Shown here: one piece after another, positions 1-6,627 of the stretch
Numbering within the stretch: position 1 is the stretch's first letter
Layout: each line of letters begins with the position of its first letter
Assembly (NCBI GenBank): GCA_900543515.1
Contig: UQRW01000075.1
Span: 1-6,655, forward strand
Origin: an uncultured Collinsella sp.
GTDB taxonomy: Bacteria; Actinomycetota; Coriobacteriia; Coriobacteriales; Coriobacteriaceae
Direction of reading: 5' to 3'
DNA: 6,655 nt
Made by a program: the position numbers and the translations under genes
Notes under the pieces: model-generated
The model's input: only the letters and a program-made list of their open reading frames with translations
The model's database searches: none
What the model was told of the DNA's origin: nothing

Positions 1-8
1 ATTGTCGC

Positions 9-50
9 AGCCCCGACCCGCGGTCACGAGCGGGGGCTCCTGTCGTTTCC
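9..50 (+). terminator. weak terminator-like hairpin of an upstream gene
   Basis: AGCCCC (9-14) can pair with GGGGCT (33-38), and CGC (19-21) with GCG (30-32), leaving a 4-nt bulge. The bases that follow (39-50) are only moderately T-rich. This could be the terminator of a gene ending left of the window. The poor U-tract keeps confidence low. Confidence 0.35.
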
Positions 51-111
51 GTGCCCCTGGATTGGGTCATAGTGTCTGACATTGCCAGAGCATCGGCTTT
101 GCCTTGATGTG

Positions 112-267
112 GTCGTTGGGGACGTTCTTAAATGACTAGTCGAAAGGGACGCTCTTACCGGCACTTGGGGACAGTCCCTAAGTGCCGGCAGATTGGGACG
201 CTCCTTTGCAAGATGGCGCTGAAAACTGTTTCCGACGACTAGTCGTTTAAGAACGTCCCCCAATGAC
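112..267. repeat. nested palindromic repeat (REP/MITE-like) upstream of tgt
   Basis: The outer arms are 116-142 and 236-263. The reverse complement of the right arm matches the left arm except for one extra G and one T/C change. Weaker matching continues outward to about 112 and 267. The 93 bases between the arms contain a second, nearly perfect palindrome (158-188) flanked by direct copies of GGGACGCTC (146-154 and 195-203). No ORF in the element looks protein-like. The layout resembles non-autonomous palindromic repeats mobilised by IS200/REP-associated transposases. That assignment is inference, because no transposase gene is in the window. The element ends about 55 bases before the tgt -10 box and could fold in any read-through transcript. 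Confidence 0.75.
158..188. repeat. inner palindrome of the left repeat
   Basis: CCGGCACTT (158-166) pairs with AAGTGCCGG (180-188), and GGGAC (168-172) with GTCCC (174-178), so nearly all 31 bases are self-complementary. It carries the decamer ACAGTCCCTA (171-180), which recurs exactly in the palindrome at 3258-3267 and links the two elements as one family. Confidence 0.75.
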
Positions 268-321
268 TATGACCTCTTTGCACCAGTTTCTGTCGAGTCG
301 GTGCGGTTTGCTGGTTGCTCG

Positions 322-355
322 TATAATGGTCTGCGTATGAACCGCAACCAAGGAG
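322..355 (+). promoter_or_regulatory. tgt promoter (-10) and ribosome binding site
   Basis: TATAAT at 322-327 is a perfect -10 hexamer. No good -35 box is seen 16-18 bases upstream (299-304 reads CGGTGC). Transcription would begin near 334, giving a leader of about 30 nt. AAGGAG at 350-355 is a strong Shine-Dalgarno sequence 9 bases before the ATG at 365 and fixes that start. Confidence 0.6.
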
Positions 356-364
356 TTCCAGTTT

Positions 365-1504
<1,140 letters not shown>

Positions 1505-1605
1505 GAGCGGCGCGGGCGCTTGCAGAGCGCGGGCAACGGCAAGGGGCGAGCGCCGGCCGGTCATCACGTTCGCTAACACCGTCTGCGCGACCGCTGACCG
1601 ATAGC

Positions 1606-1636
1606 TTGCAAGCACTTGATGCATCGTGGGTACCAT
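1606..1636 (+). promoter_or_regulatory. candidate promoter for the LOG-family gene
   Basis: TTGCAA (1606-1611) could act as a -35 and TACCAT (1631-1636) as a -10, but the spacer of 19 bases is long. The -35 lies in the perfect 10-base palindrome GCTTGCAAGC (1604-1613), which could also be a regulator site. If real, transcription starts near 1643, just upstream of the hairpin at 1654-1690. Confidence 0.3.
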
Positions 1637-1653
1637 ACCGAATAGTTGATGTT

Positions 1654-1700
1654 CGGGCGGGTGTTTGGCGCATGGCGTCGACCCCGCCCGTTTTCTTTTT
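1654..1700 (+). terminator. intrinsic terminator/attenuator ahead of the LOG-family gene
   Basis: CGGGCGGG (1654-1661) pairs perfectly with CCCGCCCG (1683-1690) around a 21-nt loop. TTTTCTTTTT (1691-1700) follows at once, the layout of a rho-independent terminator. It ends only 16 bases before the downstream ATG and 7 bases before its AGGAG. It may terminate tgt, or act as an attenuator if the promoter near 1606-1636 is real. Confidence 0.7.
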
Positions 1701-1716
1701 CTCGATAGGAGTACCC

Positions 1717-2475
1717 ATGATTAAGAATGAGAACGTCGAGGGCGAGCCCGCCTACGACGAGACGTACCGCCGCGGCCCCGTGGTCATGCGCGGCCCCATG
1801 ATTCCTAAGGACAACACCTACGCCAACCTGCTGGCGCCCGAGGAGTCGACCGACTGGCTGCATGCCGACCCGTGGCGCGTGCTGCGCATCCAGGCCGAGT
1901 TTGTCGATGGCTTTGGCGCACTTGCCGAGCTCGGGCCCGCTGTGACCATCTTCGGTAGCGCTCGCACGCCCAAGACCGATCCGCTCTACAAGGCGGCGCG
2001 TACCGTCGGGCGCAAGATCGCACAACGTGGCGTGGCGGTTATCACCGGTGGCGGCCCCGGCATCATGGAAGCGGCCAACAGGGGAGCGGCGAGTGTCAAC
2101 GGCAAGTCAGTTGGCCTGGGCATTGAATTGCCGCACGAGCAGGGGCTCAACAAATACGTGAACCTCGGCATGGACTTCCGCTACTTCTTTGTGCGCAAGA
2201 CCATGTTCGTCAAATACAGCTCGGGCGCTATTGTGTTTCCCGGTGGTTTTGGCACGCTCGACGAGATGTTCGAGGTACTCACGCTGGTGCAGACGCACAA
2301 GGTTAAGCGCATGCCGCTCGTTTTGGTGGGCACCGAGTACTGGCAGGGCCTGTTCGACTGGCTCAACGGCCCGGTGATGGACGCCGGTATGATCAGCCCG
2401 CTCGATCCGGAGCTGGTGCACATTACCGACGACCTCAACGAAGCCGTCGACATTGCGCTCGGCGGGCTGATGTAG
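1717..2475 (+). CDS. LOG/TIGR00730 family Rossmann-fold phosphoribohydrolase
   Basis: The 252-residue product belongs to the LOG (Lonely Guy) family. Characterised members hydrolyse nucleoside 5'-monophosphates, such as cytokinin ribotides or AMP, to free base and ribose 5-phosphate; the substrate here is unknown. The Rossmann start is VTIFGSAR (76-83). The two family signatures are GGGPGIMEAANRGA (111-124) and PGGFGTLDE (175-183), and the conserved RK pair is at 160-161. About 60 residues precede the core (RGPMIPKDNTYANLL, then TDWLHADPWRVLRI), longer than in minimal LOG proteins but seen in many actinobacterial relatives. The ATG at 1717 is chosen because AGGAG (1707-1711) sits 5 bases upstream; the frame is open further upstream but has no comparable start. 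It is probably cytoplasmic, as no signal peptide or membrane segment is seen. A terminator-type hairpin directly before the RBS suggests conditional expression. The family is often misnamed lysine decarboxylase. Confidence 0.92.
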   Translation: MIKNENVEGEPAYDETYRRGPVVMRGPMIPKDNTYANLLAPEESTDWLHADPWRVLRIQAEFVDGFGALAELGPAVTIFGSARTPKTDPLYKAARTVGRKIAQRGVAVITGGGPGIMEAANRGAASVNGKSVGLGIELPHEQGLNKYVNLGMDFRYFFVRKTMFVKYSSGAIVFPGGFGTLDEMFEVLTLVQTHKVKRMPLVLVGTEYWQGLFDWLNGPVMDAGMISPLDPELVHITDDLNEAVDIALGGLM

Positions 2476-2506
2476 AGCAATCGTGCCCACCGCGACATGG
2501 ATATGC

Positions 2507-2582
2507 ATGGCAATCTGATGCTATCTAACGGCAGTTTGCCATCTAAATTGGGTATACTGATGCAAAAGACGAGGCGAGGAGG
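2507..2582 (+). promoter_or_regulatory. toxin-antitoxin promoter, candidate operator and RBS
   Basis: TATACT at 2553-2558, preceded by GGG, is a good -10 box; no convincing -35 is at the right distance. Upstream, ATGGCAA (2507-2513) and TTGCCAT (2536-2542) form a perfect 7-base inverted pair separated by 22 bases. Related half-sites GCTATCTAA (2519-2527) and GCCATCTAA (2538-2546) repeat 19 bases apart. RelB/DinJ antitoxins normally autorepress by binding such dyads, so these are candidate operators. GAGGAGG (2576-2582) is a strong RBS 6 bases before the antitoxin ATG. Confidence 0.5.
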
Positions 2583-2588
2583 TCGCGT

Positions 2589-2888
2589 ATGTCTACTGCA
2601 ACGGTTAAGCCTACGACGGTTCGCATCGAAGAGGGGCTCAAGGAGCAGGCGACTGAGTTCTTGGATTCGGTCGGCCTCAGCCTCAATTCCTATCTCAATC
2701 TTGCCGTTCGGCAGCTTGTAAATCAGCGAAAGATTCCTTTTGAGATTGTAGGAAGGGCGGAAGTGCCCAACGAAGCGACGAGGCGTGCCATGGTAATCGC
2801 CGAGGCTCATGAGTTGGGGATTTTGCCGGACGATAGCCCGTCATTCAACGACGCTGATGAGCTTATGTCGTTCCTCGATGAGGACTAG
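2589..2888 (+). CDS. dinJ: RelB/DinJ family type II antitoxin
   Basis: The 99-residue protein begins with a ribbon-helix-helix segment of the RelB/DinJ type. The strand TTVRIEE (9-15) would contact DNA, and two helices follow, LKEQATEFLDSVGLSLNSYLNLAVRQLVN (17-45), with the usual ...QRKIPFEI ending. The acidic C-terminal half (from about 60 to SFLDED) would wrap and neutralise the toxin. In this family the antitoxin alone, and more tightly the toxin-antitoxin complex, represses its own promoter. The ATG at 2589 is supported by GAGGAGG 6 bases upstream. The stop at 2886-2888 is 2 bases before the toxin ATG, so the pair is almost certainly translationally coupled. The symbol is by family resemblance to E. 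coli DinJ and is not a strict orthology claim. Confidence 0.92.
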   Translation: MSTATVKPTTVRIEEGLKEQATEFLDSVGLSLNSYLNLAVRQLVNQRKIPFEIVGRAEVPNEATRRAMVIAEAHELGILPDDSPSFNDADELMSFLDED

Positions 2889-2890
2889 CG

Positions 2891-3199
2891 ATGCTTGAGA
2901 TTAAAGTCGAGGCTCAGTTTAAGGCGGATTACAAACGGACGATGCGCATGCATCCGCAGCTAAAGAGTGAGTTTAAAGCGGCGGTTGCAGAGCTTGTGGC
3001 TCATGGGTCGCTTCCGGCGGAGTGCGGCGCCCACGAGCTCTCAAACCCGGGCGGCAATTACAACGGCCACATCGATTTCCACCTATCCGATGGCTTGGTC
3101 GATGTGGTCGTTCTGTACTTGCCGCATAAGACTAATCCTGTGATCCGACTGGTCAGAATGGGCTCGCATCAAGAACTGTTCCAGGGCCCACTGAGCTAG
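2891..3199 (+). CDS. yafQ: YafQ family mRNA-cleaving toxin
   Basis: The 102-residue protein fits the RelE/YafQ fold. Such toxins enter the ribosomal A site and cut mRNA, halting translation until the paired antitoxin is restored. Residues matching those important in E. coli YafQ by position and context are H48 (in AHEL), H64 (in DFHL), D71 (before VVVLY), H93 (in GSHQELF) and F97, so the active site appears complete. The ATG at 2891 has GAGGA at 2880-2884, inside the end of the antitoxin gene, with a 6-base spacer. The antitoxin is 2 bases upstream, the standard antitoxin-first order. It converges on the helicase gene, whose stop codon lies 65 bases beyond the toxin stop, with a palindromic repeat in between. 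Confidence 0.92.
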   Translation: MLEIKVEAQFKADYKRTMRMHPQLKSEFKAAVAELVAHGSLPAECGAHELSNPGGNYNGHIDFHLSDGLVDVVVLYLPHKTNPVIRLVRMGSHQELFQGPLS

Positions 3200-3212
3200 C
3201 CACTCGCTTTTA

Positions 3213-3280
3213 ACTTGCGGTGAAATAGGGACTGATTGGCGGCTGATACGCCAAAAAACAGTCCCTATTCCACCGCAAGT
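3213..3280. repeat. palindromic repeat between toxin and helicase genes
   Basis: Arms of 22 bases (3213-3234 and 3259-3280) are complementary at 21 positions. The loop holds a second stem, TTGGCG (3236-3241) with CGCCAA (3249-3254). It shares ACAGTCCCTA (3258-3267) and the AAGT/CCG-type outer bases with the repeat at 112-267, so the two are probably one family. The right arm overlaps the last codons and TAG stop (3265-3267) of the helicase gene on the minus strand. Neither strand shows a U-tract after the stem, so it is not a classical intrinsic terminator. It could still stop or shield both convergent transcripts. Confidence 0.85.
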
Positions 3281-6249
3281 GGTGGGGATGTCCTGCCTGT
3301 TGACGTGGCATCTGGCTTTCCCTTGTGGTTGATTTCGTCTAAGAGCTCCGCTGCGATCTCGCTGTTTTTGAACCTGATGCTGCAGTCTTCTTTCTTGGAG
3401 AAAGCTAGTAGCGGGATCGTTCCGTACCAGATAGTTTCTTCGTCAATTATCGCTGCACACAAACGTCCTTCTGCTCTAATGGCATGCTCGACGTTCATTT
3501 CTGCCAAAGTCTCGCTTGCATCTTCGCGCGGAGTCGAGGCAATGAAAAACTCAAGAGCAATCCCTCGGGCAGTGGCACCTTTGATTGCATCGCCGAGCTT
3601 TGCGAGGCAGGCGGCGGATGCGTAGGGCGCGGCAATGAAGATGCTCTTGGCGGCGCCAACGATGTCTTCAACCAGAGTCTCTACGGCATTAGCCGGTTCT
3701 ATGAGAATGTTTTGATCGGACTGCTCGCTGCCTCCGGTCACGTAGACTTCGTACCCGAGCTTGGCGTAGGTCTTGAGTCTCTTCTGGTACATGCGGGCGA
3801 GCATGGGTATAGATAAATCAACGTAGTCGAATATCTCAACCCGTCGCTTGCCCTCGTGGCTTCTATGGAGCCTGCCCGCCTGCTGCGTGATGCTGCCGTC
3901 CCACGATATCGGCGTGGCAATGAGTAGAGTGTCAAGGTAGGACAGATCGAAGCCCTCGCCCAAAAGGCTTTCGGTGGCGACGATGATTCGATGTTCATGC
4001 TCGAAGCGGGGAAGACTGCTCAGTATCGTTTTTCTTTCTCTGGCGTCGATTTCCCCGGTCAGGAGAACGGGTTCGTGTCCTTGGTTTTTGAGCATCCCGA
4101 ACAGCTCCTCGGCATGCTTTTTCCTTTTAGTCAGCACGAGCGGATGCCGGCCGTTTGACGCAGCTTCAATAGCGTCGTTGACAATCAATTCGTTTCTAGC
4201 TGCATGCGTGCACAGCAGGTCGAGAATCTGATTGAAGTTTGCACCTGGCTCGTAGGCGGGTAGTCGAATTCCAGTAAAACGAGGCCGTACGATGCGCTGG
4301 ATGCCCTGCTGAATCGCTTGCGCTTTTGGATCGATAACATAACGGAGCGGGCCGCAGAGCATGGAGAGCGCCCACGTAAGGCCGTCGGATCGTTCGGGCG
4401 TCGCAGAAAGGCCGTATACGTATTTGGCCGGGGCGGACTTGAGAATAAGCTCGAGCTGTGGTGCGGCGGCATGGTGGCATTCGTCGCAGATAATGAGGCC
4501 GTAATTACGAACAAGGCCCTTAACTATCGGCTCTCCGGTTTGGCGGTCTTTGCCAGATAACGACTGGAATGAAGCGATGTCGACGAGGCCGCTTACGGCC
4601 ATTTTGCCTCCTCCTATTTGTCCGATGACCGGAGGCTGCCTTTTGCTGATTCGTCCTTTTGGGGTTCGGACGGGCTCCCTGTTGTCCGTAATGTCGATAA
4701 ATCGCTCGAGCTGGGATTTCCATTGGGTTATGAGTGCGGTTTTGGGAACGATGACGAGCGTTGGAAGACCAATGGATGCAATAAGATAAGCTCCGATGAC
4801 TGTTTTACCGAAGCCTGTCGGCGCGGACATGATTCCGTCTTCGTATATGAGCATCTGATCAGCGGCGATTTGCTGCTCAGGGCGAAGGACTCCTTTAAAT
4901 GCCATAACAATCGGATTACCCGATTTGCGCTCGTCTGAATAGTGGGCGGTAACGCCGGTCTCTTGAACTAGCTGCTCAAGTTGAGTTTTGCAGCCCCGGG
5001 GAATTGCAACATGACCATCTCTCAGTTCGCTAAGGTCTATGAGTCGCGGTTTGCCGAATACTGATTGATGCATGGACTGCGCGCGATAGAATGCCGGATT
5101 GGCAAATGTCGCAAGTCCGCGGATTTCCATTTGAGCTGCTGGACTCAGAGACTTCTCGGGGATGTACAGCATATCGGCTTGAATAACGGGCAGCGATGAG
5201 GGAAAGTCCCGCGATGTGAGTGGTAGTCGCTTTCGTGGTCTTTGGGCATACCGTTTGCCCTTGTTTGCCACCGTAGTTGTTGCTGGTCCGTGCGGGTTGT
5301 TTCCAGGGGCCTCAATCAGATCTTGCACCGTCGAGCGCGGAATCAGCTGGACTTGTGATAGATAGAGCCATTGGTCGGGAAAGGGCTTGAATTGTTCGTC
5401 TACAAATACACTGTTTCCTTCACGTTGCGCCTTGCCTTGAAAGGGGAGTGCGATGAGGTTTCCGAAGCCTCCATCGGGAATAGTTGCCTGAGCGGGTAGC
5501 ATTCGATCAAAGGCCTCGAACGTGATTGTCTTATTATGCGCCGCAGCTTCGGTTATGAGGCAACTTCCAAACTCTCGGGCAGCCTTTGCGCTGATTGGCT
5601 CGAGGAAGAAAAACCAGATGTGGGCGCCGTTGCCGGACCTTGAGCGCTCAACGGCGGCGTTAATGCCCCGTCGTATTGCAACAAGCCGTACGGCATTTGT
5701 TGCCTCTTTCCAGTCCGCTTTGTCAAAATCGATGACGAGAACTTTCGTGTTGCAGTTCCTATCGAGAACATATTGCCCGAGGACATCGCGGAACCGGTCA
5801 TCGTTGCCTTTAAAGTGAGCAATGATTGCGGCATCGCTTAATTCCGGGAAGACGCGATTGCTGCATTCTACGCATTTAACTCTTTGATGGGCTGCTTTGG
5901 GGCAAATTCCTGGCTCCCACTCATTAGCACAAGCAGGCGTATAGCCAATGCCCCCGTCCTTTCTGCGATATCCATGAGCGTAAACATCTTTGCGCCCGGT
6001 AAAGAGACTGCGAAAGAGCTCGAGTTTATCGCGTGCTGGGCTCGCGCTGGTGACGATGCCCTCGATTTGCGCTCGTTCATCGAACAAAGCGCCAGCTTCT
6101 TCCCACTCTTCTAGCGTTGCGTAGCGTACGTCTGAACCGTTGTTGCAAATGACGATTTGTCGGTGTTGGTCCGATATATGTGTGATCGTCTGATCGTATT
6201 TAAATTGTGCGGTCCCAAAGAGGGCGTATTGATGCATGGCGTTGCCCAT
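3265..6249 (-). CDS. TOTE-type primase-helicase-PLD fusion (defence protein)
   Basis: The 994-residue protein has the domain order of the TOTE conflict-system core: AEP primase, SF2 helicase, PLD nuclease. Residues 1-65 are unassigned. A TOTE-style start KLELFRSLFTGRKDVY (75-90) is followed by a putative zinc site C107, C116, C126 and C129. The AEP domain shows VIDFD (D174, D176), SGNGAHIW (205-212, His210) and FDRMLP with D248, then GNLIALPFQGK (263-273). A linker with IPRGC (416-420) is typical of these proteins. The helicase has RPEQQ (456-460), Walker A APTGFGKT (476-483), DECHH (589-593), SAT (615-617) and QAGRLHR (790-796). The C-terminal 130 residues resemble PLD nucleases, but the HxK(x4)D motif reads R929-L-C931(x4)D936, so it is probably catalytically impaired. 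The start at 6249 has AAGGA 10 bases upstream; M5 (6237) is an alternative. These systems are thought to prime on and restrict invading nucleic acid; that role is inferred here. Lower GC than tgt suggests transfer. The stop lies in a palindromic repeat. Confidence 0.9.
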   Translation of the reverse strand: MGNAMHQYALFGTAQFKYDQTITHISDQHRQIVICNNGSDVRYATLEEWEEAGALFDERAQIEGIVTSASPARDKLELFRSLFTGRKDVYAHGYRRKDGGIGYTPACANEWEPGICPKAAHQRVKCVECSNRVFPELSDAAIIAHFKGNDDRFRDVLGQYVLDRNCNTKVLVIDFDKADWKEATNAVRLVAIRRGINAAVERSRSGNGAHIWFFFLEPISAKAAREFGSCLITEAAAHNKTITFEAFDRMLPAQATIPDGGFGNLIALPFQGKAQREGNSVFVDEQFKPFPDQWLYLSQVQLIPRSTVQDLIEAPGNNPHGPATTTVANKGKRYAQRPRKRLPLTSRDFPSSLPVIQADMLYIPEKSLSPAAQMEIRGLATFANPAFYRAQSMHQSVFGKPRLIDLSELRDGHVAIPRGCKTQLEQLVQETGVTAHYSDERKSGNPIVMAFKGVLRPEQQIAADQMLIYEDGIMSAPTGFGKTVIGAYLIASIGLPTLVIVPKTALITQWKSQLERFIDITDNREPVRTPKGRISKRQPPVIGQIGGGKMAVSGLVDIASFQSLSGKDRQTGEPIVKGLVRNYGLIICDECHHAAAPQLELILKSAPAKYVYGLSATPERSDGLTWALSMLCGPLRYVIDPKAQAIQQGIQRIVRPRFTGIRLPAYEPGANFNQILDLLCTHAARNELIVNDAIEAASNGRHPLVLTKRKKHAEELFGMLKNQGHEPVLLTGEIDARERKTILSSLPRFEHEHRIIVATESLLGEGFDLSYLDTLLIATPISWDGSITQQAGRLHRSHEGKRRVEIFDYVDLSIPMLARMYQKRLKTYAKLGYEVYVTGGSEQSDQNILIEPANAVETLVEDIVGAAKSIFIAAPYASAACLAKLGDAIKGATARGIALEFFIASTPREDASETLAEMNVEHAIRAEGRLCAAIIDEETIWYGTIPLLAFSKKEDCSIRFKNSEIAAELLDEINHKGKPDATSTGRTSPPLAVE

Positions 6250-6350
6250 TTGAATGCCGTCCTTGTATTGGAGTTGTTGAGACGAGGGTACGGCATTACG
6301 GCTTTTTGGGATATGTAATTTCGATTCAAGTTTGCTAATGGCAAGGGATT

Positions 6351-6380
6351 ATTCTGCGAGCGGCTTTCGGTCGATGCCAA
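6351..6380 (-). promoter_or_regulatory. candidate promoter of the helicase gene
   Basis: Read on the minus strand, TTGGCA (plus positions 6375-6380) is a 5-of-6 match to a -35 box. CAGAAT (6351-6356) is a 4-of-6 match to a -10, with an 18-base spacer. The resulting leader would be about 95 nt. TTGCCA and TACATA nearer the gene are badly spaced. No stronger candidate was found. Confidence 0.25.
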
Positions 6381-6473
6381 GGCGCGCGACGGCCCTTGAT
6401 AATCAGGGTTTGCGGTCATATAGGTAGCCGGAGGCGTAAAGAGCGGACCTCATTCAGACCCGGTGGGCAAAAA

Positions 6474-6530
6474 ATGGCAAATATGAGTACTGTTGCTCGG
6501 TTAGTCTCATATCATTTGAGAAGTATCTAA
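6474..6530 (+). other. tiny candidate ORF (18 codons)
   Basis: ATG at 6474 opens an 18-residue frame (MANMSTVARLVSYHLRSI) ending in TAA at 6528-6530. GGTGGG (6462-6467) lies 6 bases upstream and could serve as a weak ribosome binding site. No family is recognised. The dyad 6481-6512 lies inside it. At this length it may well be chance; it would run divergently from the helicase gene. Confidence 0.15.
6481..6512. promoter_or_regulatory. AT-rich dyad, possible operator
   Basis: ATATGAG (6481-6487) and CTCATAT (6506-6512) are perfect inverted arms. ACT and AGT extend the match inward with one bulged base, to about 10 pairs over 32 bases. The spacing and AT-rich half-sites suit a dimeric regulator, upstream of the helicase gene and of whatever lies to the right. 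No regulator gene is in view. Confidence 0.4.
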
Positions 6531-6551
6531 GACCAATTGACTGAGTTTTAG

Positions 6552-6627
6552 TATATTCACCCCTCTAAACACGACGATTCGGGGCTTTATGGAGCTTGAA
6601 ATGGTAGCGCGCAGAGATGTGGTGTAA
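6552..6627 (+). other. possible short transcript or leader peptide before the edge terminator
   Basis: TATATT (6552-6557) could be a -10 box; TTGACT (6537-6542) is only 9 bases from it, too close to be its -35. Downstream, ATG at 6589 opens a 12-codon frame (MELEMVARRDVV) whose TAA (6625-6627) touches the base of the terminator stem at 6626. A small RNA or a leader peptide with attenuator would look like this, but the SD (GGGG, 6581-6584) is poor. Confidence 0.2.

Noticed and set aside
112..267. CRISPR array
   Set aside because: There are inverted arms and a single direct pair, not regularly spaced identical repeats with unique spacers.
3213..3280. Reading the intergenic palindrome as a simple bidirectional intrinsic terminator
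   Set aside because: The stem is long enough, but neither strand has a T-run after it, and it overlaps the helicase codons and shares sequence with the left repeat. A mobile repeat explains it better.
3236..3625. 129-codon plus-strand frame beginning in the palindrome
   Set aside because: It is antisense to the C-terminal domain of the helicase protein and has no recognisable family or RBS.
6111..6419. 102-codon minus-strand frame upstream of the helicase
   Set aside because: It overlaps the true N-terminus of the helicase gene in another frame. Its Asn/Arg/Pro-rich sequence matches no family I recognise.
6537..6557. TTGACT plus TATATT as a full sigma-A promoter
   Set aside because: The two boxes are only 9 bases apart, too close to act as -35 and -10 together.
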